From assembly GCF_014191545.1 (NCBI RefSeq), contig NZ_AP023361.1:1516501-1580500 (forward strand): a DNA stretch of 64,000 nt. Direction: 5' to 3'. The notes under the pieces are model-generated. The model made no database searches, was not told the origin of the DNA, and saw only the letters and a program-made list of their open reading frames with translations. Source of the DNA: Terrihabitans soli. Its GTDB lineage: Bacteria; Pseudomonadota; Alphaproteobacteria; Rhizobiales; Methylopilaceae. Positions 1 through 7,967 of the stretch are shown in pieces. How positions within the stretch are numbered: position 1 is the stretch's first letter; each line of letters opens with the position of its first letter. Both the position numbers and the translations under genes were made by a program.

Positions 1-334
1 CGATAGGATACCAGACCATGCCTTGCTCCGGCCGGTCGGGATCTGCCGGCTGGCCGAGCAGAGCGAGATAGCCGAGCCACCAGGCGGGCAGGGCGACGGA
101 CAGCGCATAGCCGAGGGCGCCGTCGAAATCGAGCAGGAGATAGACAAAGACAGAGCCGGCGATCGAACCGATAAGACCGGCATGATGGCGCCAGCCGAGA
201 GCGGCGATCAGGATCGGCAGCTGCGCAAAGATCGCGAGAAAGACCGAAAACAGCGAACCGGCGCCGACGGCAAAGGTCAGCGCGGCAGAAGCTGCGCCAG
301 AGGCAAGGCCGACAAGGAGAGTGGTCGCGTTCAT
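1..334 (-). CDS. DUF2232 family membrane protein, partial (C-terminus outside window)
   Basis: Only the first 111 codons are present; the gene runs off the left edge. Translation from the ATG at 334 gives a very hydrophobic protein (MNATTLLVGLASGAASAALT...) with about four membrane segments in the visible part. It lies directly after rpsF-rpsR on the same strand, the slot that in alphaproteobacteria holds a DUF2232 (YybS-like) membrane protein before rplI. Identification rests on hydrophobicity plus this conserved position. Function unknown in the family. rplI would be expected just beyond the window, which cannot be checked here. Confidence 0.75.
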   Translation of the reverse strand, partial: MNATTLLVGLASGAASAALTFAVGAGSLFSVFLAIFAQLPILIAALGWRHHAGLIGSIAGSVFVYLLLDFDGALGYALSVALPAWWLGYLALLGQPADPDRPEQGMVWYPI

Positions 335-403
335 GGTCTCGGCTGTCCCGCTCGTCAGAAGCGGTTAGAGGCAGGTCGTAATGCCATACCCCAACGGATG
401 AAA

Positions 404-431
404 ATTACCGGGCGCCGCGAACGGCGCCCGG
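404..431 (-). terminator. GC-rich hairpin between rpsR and the DUF2232 gene
   Basis: A perfect 10-bp stem (408-417 pairing with 422-431) closes on a CGAA tetraloop, followed in the minus direction by TAATTTTC. The T-run is short, so this may be a partial attenuator that lowers read-through from the ribosomal genes rather than a full terminator. Confidence 0.55.
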
Positions 432-444
432 CGATTCTGTGTAA

Positions 445-693
445 TTACTTGATCACGTAAGGCAGCAGGCCGAGGAAGCGCGAGCGCTTGATCGCCTTGG
501 CGAGCTCGCGCTGCTTCTTCTGCGAAACAGCCGTGATGCGGGACGGGACGATCTTGCCGCGCTCGGAAATGTAGCGCTGCAGGAGCTTGACGTCCTTGTA
601 GTCGATCTTCGGCGCATTGGCGCCCTGGAAAGGGCAGCTCTTGCGGCGACGGAAGAAGGGGCGGCGGCCGCCCTGCGAAGCACCCATGCTCAT
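445..693 (-). CDS. rpsR: 30S ribosomal protein S18
   Basis: 82 residues, the usual length for bacterial S18. The core signature is clear: FRRRKSCPF near residues 14-22, then [19 protein letters not shown] and a basic C-terminal half ([12 protein letters not shown]). S18 binds the central domain of 16S rRNA as a heterodimer with S6. Its start codon overlaps the rpsF stop codon as ATGA (690-693), so translation is probably coupled to rpsF, keeping the two partners equimolar. Confidence 0.97.
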   Translation of the reverse strand: MSMGASQGGRRPFFRRRKSCPFQGANAPKIDYKDVKLLQRYISERGKIVPSRITAVSQKKQRELAKAIKRSRFLGLLPYVIK

Positions 694-1112
694 ACTTCTT
701 CCTCCTCAACGGCTTCGACTTCGCTGCGCGGACCGCGGTCATCGCCGAAGTCGCGGCGCGGACGGTCCGAACGGTCGCGTTCGTCGCGGTCGCGGCGCTG
801 CATCACGACCGACGGTTCGGTCTCGTGCTCGTCGACGCGGATGGTGAGGACGCGCAGAATGTCTTCGTTGATCTTCTGCAGACGCTCCAGCTCGGCAACG
901 GCGGCCGGCGGGGCGCTGATGTTCATCAGCGTGTAGTGGGCCTTGCGGTTCTTGGCGATCCGGAAAGCCAAAGATTTGACGCCCCAATATTCGGTCTTGC
1001 CGACCTCACCGCCGTTCGAGGCGATAACGCCTTTGAACTGCTCGGTGAGCTCTTCGACCTGCTGGGCCGTCACGTCCTGGCGAGCCAGGAAGACGTGCTC
1101 GTAAAGCGGCAT
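690..1112 (-). CDS. rpsF: 30S ribosomal protein S6
   Basis: 140 residues starting [15 protein letters not shown], the standard S6 opening; longer in-frame upstream extensions have no family similarity, so the ATG at 1112 was chosen. The S6 core ([22 protein letters not shown]) is followed by a charged tail of Arg/Asp and ending in a run of Glu, common in alphaproteobacterial S6. First gene of rpsF-rpsR; forms the S6:S18 dimer of the small-subunit platform. A promoter and a roughly 170-nt structured leader lie upstream (1113-1319), which fits autogenous control by S6:S18. Confidence 0.96.
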   Translation of the reverse strand: MPLYEHVFLARQDVTAQQVEELTEQFKGVIASNGGEVGKTEYWGVKSLAFRIAKNRKAHYTLMNISAPPAAVAELERLQKINEDILRVLTIRVDEHETEPSVVMQRRDRDERDRSDRPRRDFGDDRGPRSEVEAVEEEEV

Positions 1113-1284
1113 TTTGAAAACAGCCTTTGTTCGTGTCATGCGATGCGCCGCCGGCGCTGAGCCCTTCAAGCCCTGGAAAAGGCTCGAACCACTCTCGAAG
1201 GCGGAGACACGGGACGACGGAACCGCGAAGGCTCCTGCTGGAAAACCAGCCGTCCGTTCAGCCCCCGGCCGAGGCATCGCGAAG
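1113..1284 (-). promoter_or_regulatory. Structured mRNA leader of rpsF-rpsR, candidate S6:S18 autoregulatory leader
   Basis: Between the predicted transcription start (about 1284) and the rpsF ATG, the minus strand can form a long imperfect stem (GGACGG with CCGTCGTCC) enclosing a GGCTGG-TTTT-CCAGC hairpin, and near the gene a GCGCC-GGC-GGCGC hairpin. S6:S18 leaders that mimic the rRNA binding site are known in front of rpsF in many bacteria. I could not verify the diagnostic CCG-containing consensus by eye, so the family assignment is an inference. Confidence 0.4.
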
Positions 1285-1290
1285 GCGCGG

Positions 1291-1319
1291 TTTATCCCTC
1301 GGAATTGTGGCGAGCGCAA
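1291..1319 (-). promoter_or_regulatory. Probable sigma-70 type promoter for rpsF-rpsR
   Basis: On the minus strand TTGCGC (1319-1314) and GATAAA (1296-1291) are separated by exactly 17 bp. Four of six bases match at each box. It lies about 180 bp before the rpsF start codon. Confidence 0.5.
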
Positions 1320-1517
1320 GGGGTCATTCGACCAAGGAGTGAGCCCGTTTTTGCAGGGCTGGACGGCCTTTAGGCGCCTGACAGGGCCCTTTTGGCCTCC
1401 CTAGATCAGGGGTCCGGACGACCTGCCTCATCTTACGAAGGCCGCCCTCAACAAGGTGGAAACACCCGGAGCTGCAACGGTTTAACACCGTTTTGCCCCG
1501 TCCGAATGGAGAGTATT
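1320..1517. other. Intergenic DNA between divergent rpsF and a small exported-protein gene
   Basis: With 1113-1319 this makes a 405-bp gap. The notable element is an inverted repeat AACGGT-ttaac-ACCGTT (1476-1492) in the 5' region of the downstream gene; it could be a hairpin or an operator. GC-rich blocks around 1355-1395 (AGGGC, GGCC, GGGCCC) could fold but show no clean terminator. No convincing gene seen. Confidence 0.5.
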
Positions 1518-1754
1518 ATGACTTCTTTTTCCCGCGCCCTGATCCTTGCCGGCCTGGTTTCCGTTGCCGGCGTCTCGGGCGCCCTGGCCGATGGCTCGAA
1601 CCGTAACGCCGCCCGCATCAATGAAGGCGCCCAGGCCTCGCAGCAGGCCCCGGTTCTTCAGGAAGGCCGTTCGGCCGCCGTGGAGGGTTACCTCCAGAAG
1701 CAGGAAAACCGTAATTTCCTGACCGATCGCCGCTCGAGCGACGACAACAACTAA
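1518..1754 (+). CDS. Small exported protein of unknown function (78 aa)
   Basis: Unrecognised. Residues 1-24 form a clear signal peptide (MTSFSRALILAGLVSVAGVSG, cleavage after ALA). The mature part of about 54 residues is hydrophilic, rich in Asn, Gln, Ala and Arg, with no cysteine and an acidic DDNN tail; it is probably disordered and periplasmic. The ATG at 1518 is preceded at good spacing by GGAGAG (1508-1513), which decides this start over the ATG at 1506. Two further tiny exported proteins follow downstream, but no sequence relation to them beyond a shared EGR triplet could be seen. Confidence 0.75.
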   Translation: MTSFSRALILAGLVSVAGVSGALADGSNRNAARINEGAQASQQAPVLQEGRSAAVEGYLQKQENRNFLTDRRSSDDNN

Positions 1755-1762
1755 CGCCTCCT

Positions 1763-1837
1763 ATGCCGAAGGCCTGCTCCCCCACGGGCAGGCCCTCGGC
1801 ATCTCTGATCGGCCCGCTTTGTCATAAGCGGGCCGAT
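1763..1837 (+). terminator. Two consecutive hairpins after the 78-aa exported protein gene
   Basis: First hairpin 1763-1802: ATGCCGA-A-GGCCTGC pairs with GCAGGCC-C-TCGGCAT, about 14 bp with one mismatch. Second hairpin 1808-1837: a perfect 12-bp stem with a 6-nt loop. Neither is followed by a proper T-run, so they may act as mRNA 3' stabilisers or as Rho-assisted terminators rather than classical intrinsic ones. Confidence 0.5.
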
Positions 1838-1930
1838 TGCCGTTCCAGCACATCGTGTCAGCCGGCTCCGCATCCATCCGGCGATGCCGTGCGTAGTTCT
1901 TCTGACGGATCACCCCGAATGGAGGACGAT

Positions 1931-2152
1931 ATGAAACTCATCGCAGCCTTGCTTCTCGTCACGCCCGCAATGCTCACAGCCGCTTATGCCGGCAGCGACG
2001 ACACCCAAGCCCGGGCGGAGCGCCAGCGCAGCATTTATGAAGTTGTGAGAGGCGACTACCACAACACCGAGCGCATGCATGAAGGCCGCGGCATGACGAT
2101 GGATGCGCCGCATCATCAGAAATATCAGCCGAAAAACACCAAGGGCTATTGA
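1931..2152 (+). CDS. Small exported protein with QRSIYEV motif, paralogue A (73 aa)
   Basis: Unrecognised family. A signal peptide (MKLIAALLLVTPAMLTAAYA) is followed by a short polar mature region with the segment QRSIYEVVRGDY, then EGR and a His/Lys/Tyr-rich tail. GGAGGA (1921-1926) sits 4 bases before the ATG. The gene at 2477 encodes a related protein with the same signal-peptide opening, QRSIYEV, G-(D/E)-Y and EGR in the same order, so the two look like a tandem duplication that has diverged. Likely periplasmic; role unknown. Confidence 0.75.
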   Translation: MKLIAALLLVTPAMLTAAYAGSDDTQARAERQRSIYEVVRGDYHNTERMHEGRGMTMDAPHHQKYQPKNTKGY

Positions 2153-2476
2153 GCGAAAATGTGCTCCTCCCGCCGCAAGGCCGGGGGGAGCCTCCTGCGG
2201 CATCTGCGTAACGCTTCAAGTTTTAGATGTGCCGCCGGGCGTTCTTCTTAATCGGGTGCTCTGCCGCTTCATCACAAAATCGCCACAGCCCGCTTCGCTA
2301 AAACTGACACGAAGCTTTTCCGAAACTGGCGAAAAGCCATCATCGCCGTTTCTTCTCCCATTACCCGCATTCCCTGTTTGGGCAAGCAAAGCTTCGCAAA
2401 CTGCGCAAACCTTCGCGCGCCGGATGTCCGGCAAAGGGCGCCTCTCTCTCCCCCAGCGCCCGAACGGAGGAAGAAG
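2153..2476. other. 324-bp intergenic region between the two paralogous small genes
   Basis: Contains a 10-bp stem (2163-2172 with 2182-2191, one G-T pair) just after the first paralogue, without a T-run, and a 7-bp inverted repeat GCTTTTC/GAAAAGC (2314-2320 and 2331-2337) that could be an operator or hairpin for the second gene. No gene seen. The interval is less GC-rich than its flanks, which fits a regulatory region. Confidence 0.45.
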
Positions 2477-2731
2477 ATGAAACTCATCACAGCTTTCCTT
2501 GTCGTTACACCCCTCATGCTTTCCGTGGCCCATGCCGAAGGCGATGGCGACGGCGGCCGCCGCGGTGAACTGCAGCGTAGTATTTACGAAGTCGCCGCCG
2601 GCGAATATCCGTCGTCGCAGATGTTCGAGGGCCGCGCTGCAACGCGAAGCGAGCCAACCGAGCGCCTCGGCCCCGGCGGACCGAACGATCCCGAATATTT
2701 CAGCGAAGAGACGCGCAACTCCCCGTACTAA
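2477..2731 (+). CDS. Small exported protein with QRSIYEV motif, paralogue B (84 aa)
   Basis: Signal peptide MKLITAFLVVTPLMLSVAHA, then a Gly/Asp/Arg-rich stretch, QRSIYEVAAGEY, an EGR triplet and a Pro/Glu-rich tail ending NSPY. Motif order matches the protein encoded at 1931, while linkers and tails differ. GGAGGAAGAAG lies directly before the ATG at 2477. A strong intrinsic terminator follows. No cysteine and no predicted membrane helix after the signal peptide; a soluble periplasmic peptide is the simplest reading. Confidence 0.75.
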   Translation: MKLITAFLVVTPLMLSVAHAEGDGDGGRRGELQRSIYEVAAGEYPSSQMFEGRAATRSEPTERLGPGGPNDPEYFSEETRNSPY

Positions 2732-2757
2732 CGGCCGAGTTCGCGAGACTGCGGCAG

Positions 2758-2783
2758 GGCCGCCCCGAAAGGGGCGGCCTTTT
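2758..2783 (+). terminator. Intrinsic terminator after paralogue B
   Basis: A perfect 9-bp GC stem (2758-2766 with 2771-2779) closes on a GAAA tetraloop and is followed by TTTT. It isolates fabD from the small-gene cluster. Confidence 0.85.
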
Positions 2784-2856
2784 CCGTTGTGCTTGACTTC
2801 CCCCCTCCAGTCCGTGTCTTTCCGCCCCAATTCAAGACATCGGTGAGGATGAGGGT

Positions 2857-3789
2857 ATGGGAACGGCATTCGTCTTTCCGGGACAGGGCAGCCAGCAGGT
2901 CGGCATGGGCAAGGCCCTGGCCGATCAGTTTCCGGCGGCAAAAGCCGTGTTCGACGAAGTGGATGCGGCGCTCGGCGAAAAGCTGTCCGCGATCCTGTGG
3001 AACGGCCCCGAAGACCAGCTCACTTTGACCGCCAACACCCAGCCGGCGCTGCTGGCGGTCTCGATCGCGGCTTTGCGCGTCCTCGAACAGGAGCGGGGCG
3101 TGCGCCTTGCCGATCTGCAATTTGTTGCCGGCCATTCGCTGGGTGAATATTCGGCGCTCTGCGCTTCCGGCGCCCTGTCCTTGGCGGATGCCGCGCGGCT
3201 GCTGCGTGTGCGCGGCAATGCCATGCAGGCGGCGGTTCCCGTCGGCAAAGGCGGCATGACGGCCCTTATCGGCACCGATATCGATCAGGCGCGCGAGATC
3301 GCCAAGGAAGCGGCGCAGGGCGAGGTGCTGGAAGTCGCCAATGATAATGGCGGCGGCCAGGTCGTCGTCTCCGGCGACAAGACTGCGGCCGACCGCGTCA
3401 TCGAGATCGCCAAGGCAAAGGGCGTGAAACGCGCTCTGCCGCTGCCGGTCTCTGCGCCCTTCCACTCGCCTTTGATGGCGCCCGCCGCCGAAATCATGCG
3501 TGAGGCTCTGGCGCTTGTGACCGTCAATACGCCGGCCGTTCCGGTCGTCGCCAATATGACGGCGCGCCCCGTCACCGATCCCGATACGATCCGCAAACTC
3601 CTTGTCGAGCAGGTGACGGGAACGGTGCGCTGGCGCGAGAGCGTCGCCTTTATGGCCGGCGCCGGCGTTACGCGTTTTGTCGAGGTCGGCTCGGGCAAGG
3701 TTCTCGCCGGGCTTGTGAAGCGGATCGCCGACGGCGCCGAAGCGCAATCGGTCGGCACGCCCGACGACATCTCGGCGTTCACGGTCTGA
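2857..3789 (+). CDS. fabD: Malonyl-CoA:ACP transacylase
   Basis: 310 residues, full length. It transfers malonyl from CoA to acyl carrier protein, loading the elongation cycle of type II fatty acid synthesis in the cytoplasm. Visible motifs: FPGQGSQ at 7-13, the nucleophile elbow GHSLGEY with Ser94, and catalytic His203 in PFHSP. GAGG precedes the ATG at 2857. First gene of the canonical alphaproteobacterial fabD-fabG-acpP-fabF cluster; fabG follows after 11 bp. Confidence 0.97.
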   Translation: MGTAFVFPGQGSQQVGMGKALADQFPAAKAVFDEVDAALGEKLSAILWNGPEDQLTLTANTQPALLAVSIAALRVLEQERGVRLADLQFVAGHSLGEYSALCASGALSLADAARLLRVRGNAMQAAVPVGKGGMTALIGTDIDQAREIAKEAAQGEVLEVANDNGGGQVVVSGDKTAADRVIEIAKAKGVKRALPLPVSAPFHSPLMAPAAEIMREALALVTVNTPAVPVVANMTARPVTDPDTIRKLLVEQVTGTVRWRESVAFMAGAGVTRFVEVGSGKVLAGLVKRIADGAEAQSVGTPDDISAFTV

Positions 3790-3800
3790 AGGAGAGAAAG

Positions 3801-4538
3801 ATGTTCGACCTTACCGGCAAACGCGCGCTTGTGACCGGCGCCTCCGGCGGCATCGGCGGCGATATCGCCCGTGCGCTGCACAAGCAGGGCGCAAGCGTGG
3901 CTCTCTCGGGCACCCGCAAAGAGGCGCTCGACCAGCTGGCGGGCGAACTGAAAGAGCGCACCCACACGCTGATCTGCAATCTGTCGGATACGGCGCAGGT
4001 CGATGCATTGACCGGCCAGGCGGAAGCCGCCCTCGGCGGGCTCGACATCCTCGTCCACAATGCCGGGATCACCCGCGACAATCTCTTCATGCGCATGAAG
4101 AACGAGGAATGGGACGAGGTGCTTGCGGTCAATCTTACCGCCGGCTTCCGCCTCTACCGGTCGGCTTTGCGCGGAATGATGAAGCAGCGCTCGGGCCGCC
4201 TCATCGGCATCACCTCGGTCGTCGGCGTCACCGGCAATCCGGGGCAGGGCAATTATGCCGCCTCCAAAGCCGGCCTGATCGGCATGTCGAAGGCGCTGGC
4301 CCAGGAGATCGCCAGCCGCAACGTTACCGTGAACACGGTGGCTCCGGGCTTCATTGAGACCCCGATGACGCACGCCCTGGATGAGAAGCAGAAAGAGACG
4401 ATCATCACCCGTGTGCCGGCCGGACGGCTGGGCACCGGGGCCGACGTCGCAGGGGCCGTCGTCTATCTTGCCAGTGCAGAAGCCGGCTATGTGACCGGCC
4501 AGACTATCCATGTGAATGGCGGGATGGCTATGATCTAG
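3801..4538 (+). CDS. fabG: 3-oxoacyl-ACP reductase
   Basis: 245 residues, a classical short-chain dehydrogenase. NADPH-binding TGASGGIG at 12-19, NNAG-like HNAGI at 86-90, and the catalytic triad Ser139, Tyr152, Lys156 (YAASK). It reduces 3-oxoacyl-ACP to 3-hydroxyacyl-ACP in fatty acid elongation. GGAGAG lies just before the ATG at 3801. Its place between fabD and acpP makes the fatty acid role firm rather than a generic SDR call. Confidence 0.97.
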   Translation: MFDLTGKRALVTGASGGIGGDIARALHKQGASVALSGTRKEALDQLAGELKERTHTLICNLSDTAQVDALTGQAEAALGGLDILVHNAGITRDNLFMRMKNEEWDEVLAVNLTAGFRLYRSALRGMMKQRSGRLIGITSVVGVTGNPGQGNYAASKAGLIGMSKALAQEIASRNVTVNTVAPGFIETPMTHALDEKQKETIITRVPAGRLGTGADVAGAVVYLASAEAGYVTGQTIHVNGGMAMI

Positions 4539-4547
4539 CCCTGTTCC

Positions 4548-4588
4548 AGCCCTTGGCACGCCCTATTTGGGGGCTTGTGGCCAAGGCT
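4548..4588 (+). terminator. Imperfect hairpin after fabG
   Basis: AGCC-c-TTGGC-AC (4548-4559) can pair with GT-GGCCAAGGCT (4577-4588) with small bulges; no T-run follows. It lies in the 215-bp gap between fabG and acpP, which must also hold any acpP promoter, since ACP is needed in excess over FabD and FabG. Confidence 0.35.
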
Positions 4589-4753
4589 AAATAAGTGTGT
4601 TAATCGACCCCGCGACCCGAGGGGAGAAGGCGGCCGGATAGCCCGGAAGCTCTTGAACGGGGACCAGAATCAAAGGCCCAATCAGGCATGGCTATTTCAG
4701 GCTAGGCTTTGTGGCGGCTGGAATTTTCAACATTTGTATCGAGGAACCGAGCG

Positions 4754-4990
4754 ATGAGCGACATTGCCGAACGGGTTAAGAAGATCGTGATCGAGCATCT
4801 GGGCGTGGATGCGGACAAGGTCACGGAAAAGGCCAGCTTCATCGACGATCTGGGCGCTGACAGCCTCGACACGGTTGAGCTCGTGATGGCTTTCGAGGAA
4901 GAATTCGGCGTCGAGATCCCGGACGATGCGGCCGAGACGATCCTTACGGTGGGCGACGCCACGAAGTTCCTCGAGAAGAACGCCGCCTGA
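4754..4990 (+). CDS. acpP: Acyl carrier protein
   Basis: 78 residues, acidic, with the DSL motif GADSLDT; Ser37 is the attachment site for 4'-phosphopantetheine. It carries growing acyl chains through fatty acid synthesis and also donates acyl groups to lipid A and phospholipid synthesis. GAGGAA (4741-4746) precedes the ATG at 4754, which fixes the start; the extended in-frame upstream reading is not part of the family. Separate hairpins before and after suggest an abundant short transcript. Confidence 0.97.
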   Translation: MSDIAERVKKIVIEHLGVDADKVTEKASFIDDLGADSLDTVELVMAFEEEFGVEIPDDAAETILTVGDATKFLEKNAA

Positions 4991-5025
4991 GCGGCACTCT
5001 CGACGAAGTTATCGACTTGATGGAG

Positions 5026-5048
5026 CGCCCCCCTTTTGGGGGCGTTTT
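5026..5048 (+). terminator. Intrinsic terminator between acpP and fabF
   Basis: CGCCCCC (5026-5032) pairs with GGGGGCG (5038-5044) around a C-TTTT loop and is followed by TTTT. Placed 36 bp after the acpP stop, it would let acpP be made in excess with partial read-through into fabF. Confidence 0.8.
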
Positions 5049-5064
5049 CCGCTGAGGAGCAGGA

Positions 5065-6327
5065 ATGAGACGCGTCGTCGTTACCGGTATCGGAATGGTT
5101 TCGCCGCTTGCGACCGGCGCCGAACTCACCTGGAAGCGCCTGCTCGAAGGCAAAAGCGGCGCGGCCAAGATCGAGCATTTCAAGACCGACGATCTGCCGG
5201 CGAAGATCGCCTGCATGGTCAAGCGCGGCGACGGCACGGACGGCACGTTCAATGCCGATCAGTGGATGGATCCGAAGGATCAGCGCCGCGTCGACAATTT
5301 CATCGTCTTCGGTGTTGCAGCTGCCGATCAGGCTATCGCCGATAGCGGCCTGTCTTTCGAAAAATACGAAGATCAGATCGCGGCCGGCACTTTGATCGGC
5401 TCGGGCATTGGCGGGTTGAAGCAGCTCGATGAAGGCTCGCAGCTCATCATCGAAAAAGGCCCGCGCAAAATGGGCCCGTTCTTCATTCCGGGCCTGCTCA
5501 TCAATCTTGCCTCCGGCTATGTGTCGATCAAGCACAAGCTGAAGGGTCCGAATTCGTCCGTTGTGACGGCCTGTTCGACCGGCTCGCACGCTATCGGCGA
5601 TGCCGCGCGGCTTGTGGCGCTCGGCGATGCCGATGTCATGGTCGCGGGCGGAACCGAGGCCTCGATCACGCGCCTTGGCTTTGCGGGTTTCTGCGCCTGC
5701 CGCGCGCTGTCCACGGGCTTCAACGAGACGCCTGAAAACGCTTCGCGTCCCTACGACAAGGACCGCGACGGCTTCGTCATGGGCGAGGGCTCGGGCGTCG
5801 TCGTGCTCGAAGAGCTCGAACACGCCAAAAAGCGCGGCGCAAAAATCTACGGCGAAGTCATCGGCTACGGCATGTCGGGCGATGCCTATCATGTCACTGC
5901 GCCGTCCGAGGACGGCGACGGCGCGTTCCGCTGCATGCAGGCCGCGATGAAGCGCGCCGGCATCCAGCCGTCGGAAATCGATTACATCAACGCTCACGGC
6001 ACTTCGACGCCGCTCGGCGACGAACTCGAACTCAAGGCCGTCGAGCGCCTTGTCGGCAATGCCGCGGCCAAGATCTCGATGTCGTCGACGAAATCGGCGG
6101 TCGGGCATCTGCTTGGCGCGGCCGGCGCGGTCGAGGCGATCTTCTCGCTGTTGGCGATCCGTGACAATGTCGCGCCGCCGACGCTCAATCTCGATAATCC
6201 TTCGGTCGATACGCCCATAGATCTCGTGCCCAAGGTCAAACGCGAGCGCGAAATCAATGTCGTCCTGTCGAATTCGTTCGGCTTCGGCGGCACCAATGCG
6301 AGCTTGATATTCCGCCGCTACAATTAG
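5065..6327 (+). CDS. fabF: 3-oxoacyl-ACP synthase II
   Basis: 420 residues, full length. Condenses malonyl-ACP with acyl-ACP in chain elongation. The Cys-His-His triad is visible: Cys170 in TACSTGSHA, His311 in NAHGTSTPLGD and His348 in SAVGHLLGAAG, with Lys343 nearby and the C-terminal GFGGTNAS loop. AGGAGCAGGA precedes the ATG. The His-His form distinguishes it from FabH (Cys-His-Asn). Downstream mltG begins after 69 bp. Confidence 0.97.
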   Translation: MRRVVVTGIGMVSPLATGAELTWKRLLEGKSGAAKIEHFKTDDLPAKIACMVKRGDGTDGTFNADQWMDPKDQRRVDNFIVFGVAAADQAIADSGLSFEKYEDQIAAGTLIGSGIGGLKQLDEGSQLIIEKGPRKMGPFFIPGLLINLASGYVSIKHKLKGPNSSVVTACSTGSHAIGDAARLVALGDADVMVAGGTEASITRLGFAGFCACRALSTGFNETPENASRPYDKDRDGFVMGEGSGVVVLEELEHAKKRGAKIYGEVIGYGMSGDAYHVTAPSEDGDGAFRCMQAAMKRAGIQPSEIDYINAHGTSTPLGDELELKAVERLVGNAAAKISMSSTKSAVGHLLGAAGAVEAIFSLLAIRDNVAPPTLNLDNPSVDTPIDLVPKVKREREINVVLSNSFGFGGTNASLIFRRYN

Positions 6328-6396
6328 CGGTCCTTATGGGCTTTTGCCGCAATCGCTGACGATAGTTCCGCCGGAACAGGGGATTCGCAAAAACCG

Positions 6397-7887
6397 ATGA
6401 CGCCAGATAACGATCCGCCCGGAAGTGACGACCCGTTTTTCAGACCGGGGCAGGGTGCACCGTTCGGCCGCGAGCCCTACCGCAATCCGTTCAAGCAGCA
6501 TCCGACGCTGCCGCGTGATTCCGAGCGCCCGCCTTCCGACCGTTTGACGGAAGTCGATGCCGAGCCGGTACGCGAGGTCAATATCGTCGATCAATACCGC
6601 ACGAGCGCCACGGCAAATCCGGTCGAGCCGGAATGGGTTAGGCCCGTCTCGCCGTCCGAGCCGGTGCTGAGCGAGCCCGAAATCCGTCCCGCGCCGCCGC
6701 GCTCAGGCGGCGGCTTCTTCAACCGCGGTCCTTCGGCGGCGTCTCCGCCGGAACCTCCGCCGCCGCCGCCCGGCAGCAAGAAGCGGCCGGTGAAGCGCTC
6801 CGAGCGCTCGCGCGGCACCTTCATCACCGGCGCCAATTGGGCGATCACGCTTCTCATCGTCGTGCTCTTTACGGCCGCCGCTGCCGTGCATTACGGCCAG
6901 AAGGAGTTCGATGCGCCGGGTCCGCTGCAGGCGGAAACCGATCTTGCCGTTCCGCGCGGCTCGGGACCGCGTGATATCGCCGAACGCCTTCAGCAGGCGG
7001 GCGCCATCGGTGCCGGCAAGATGAGCTATTGGTTCTTCGTCGCCGGCACGCGCATGACCGGCAGCCACAGCAAGCTGCAGGCCGGTGAATACCGCATTCC
7101 CGCCGCCGCCTCGATGCGCCAGATCGTCGAGATGATCTCCGGCGGCAATGTCATCGAGCACACGGTGACGGTGCCGGAAGGTCTGACCTCAAAGCAGATC
7201 GTCACGCGTCTGATGGGCGAGAGCCTTCTGACGGGTACGGTGCGTGAAGTGCCGCCCGAGGGCACGCTTCTGCCGGAAACCTACAAGGTTCAGCGCGGCA
7301 CCGAACGCCAGGCGCTGCTCGACCGTATGGCCAAGGATCAGACGAAACTCCTCAACGAGATCTGGGCGAAGCGTAATCAGAGCGTTCCCGTCAAATCGCC
7401 GATCGAACTCGTGACGCTCGCCTCGATCGTCGAGAAGGAAACCGGCATCGCTTCGGAGCGGCCGCGCGTTGCCTCGGTCTTCGTCAACCGCCTCAACAAG
7501 AAGATGCGGCTGCAATCGGACCCGACGATCATTTACGGCCTGGTCCAGGGCGCCGGCACGCTCGGCCGTCCGATCCTGCGCAGCGAGATCACCAAGCCCA
7601 CGCCCTATAACACCTATGTCATTCCGGCCCTGCCGCCGGGGCCGATCGCCAATCCCGGCCGCGCCAGCCTGGAAGCCGCCGCCAATCCGATGAAGACGAA
7701 CGATGTCTACTTCGTCGCCGACGGATCGGGTGGCCACGCGTTCGCCTCCACCCTTGCCGAGCACAACGCCAATGTTACGCGCTGGCGGGCGCTCGATAAG
7801 GCCGACAATGACCGGGCGCCGGCCGATGCGGCAAATGCAACCGAACCCGGGGCGGCCGCGCCGCCCACAGCCCCGCCGGCCAACTGA
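6397..7887 (+). CDS. mltG: Endolytic murein transglycosylase
   Basis: 496 residues. Residues 1-140 are a Pro-rich, charged cytoplasmic region, followed by one membrane helix (about 147-164) and a periplasmic YceG domain with a LysM-like part and the catalytic segment LASIVEKETG, where Glu346 is the predicted catalytic acid. It cleaves nascent peptidoglycan strands near the membrane and sets glycan length. The long Pro-rich N-terminus is typical of alphaproteobacterial homologues and longer than in E. coli (340 aa). The fabF-mltG-yicC-gmk order is conserved in this class. Confidence 0.93.
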   Translation: MTPDNDPPGSDDPFFRPGQGAPFGREPYRNPFKQHPTLPRDSERPPSDRLTEVDAEPVREVNIVDQYRTSATANPVEPEWVRPVSPSEPVLSEPEIRPAPPRSGGGFFNRGPSAASPPEPPPPPPGSKKRPVKRSERSRGTFITGANWAITLLIVVLFTAAAAVHYGQKEFDAPGPLQAETDLAVPRGSGPRDIAERLQQAGAIGAGKMSYWFFVAGTRMTGSHSKLQAGEYRIPAAASMRQIVEMISGGNVIEHTVTVPEGLTSKQIVTRLMGESLLTGTVREVPPEGTLLPETYKVQRGTERQALLDRMAKDQTKLLNEIWAKRNQSVPVKSPIELVTLASIVEKETGIASERPRVASVFVNRLNKKMRLQSDPTIIYGLVQGAGTLGRPILRSEITKPTPYNTYVIPALPPGPIANPGRASLEAAANPMKTNDVYFVADGSGGHAFASTLAEHNANVTRWRALDKADNDRAPADAANATEPGAAAPPTAPPAN

Positions 7888-7967
7888 CGCCGCCCATTGA
7901 GGGAACACCGCGCGACCGGTATGTTCGCGCGGCTTTCCTTCCTTAACTTTCAGCAGGCGTTTCACCC

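Noticed and set aside
2216-2941. A 241-codon minus-strand frame across paralogue B and the fabD start
   Set aside because: Overlaps a signal-peptide gene and a terminator; low-complexity translation.
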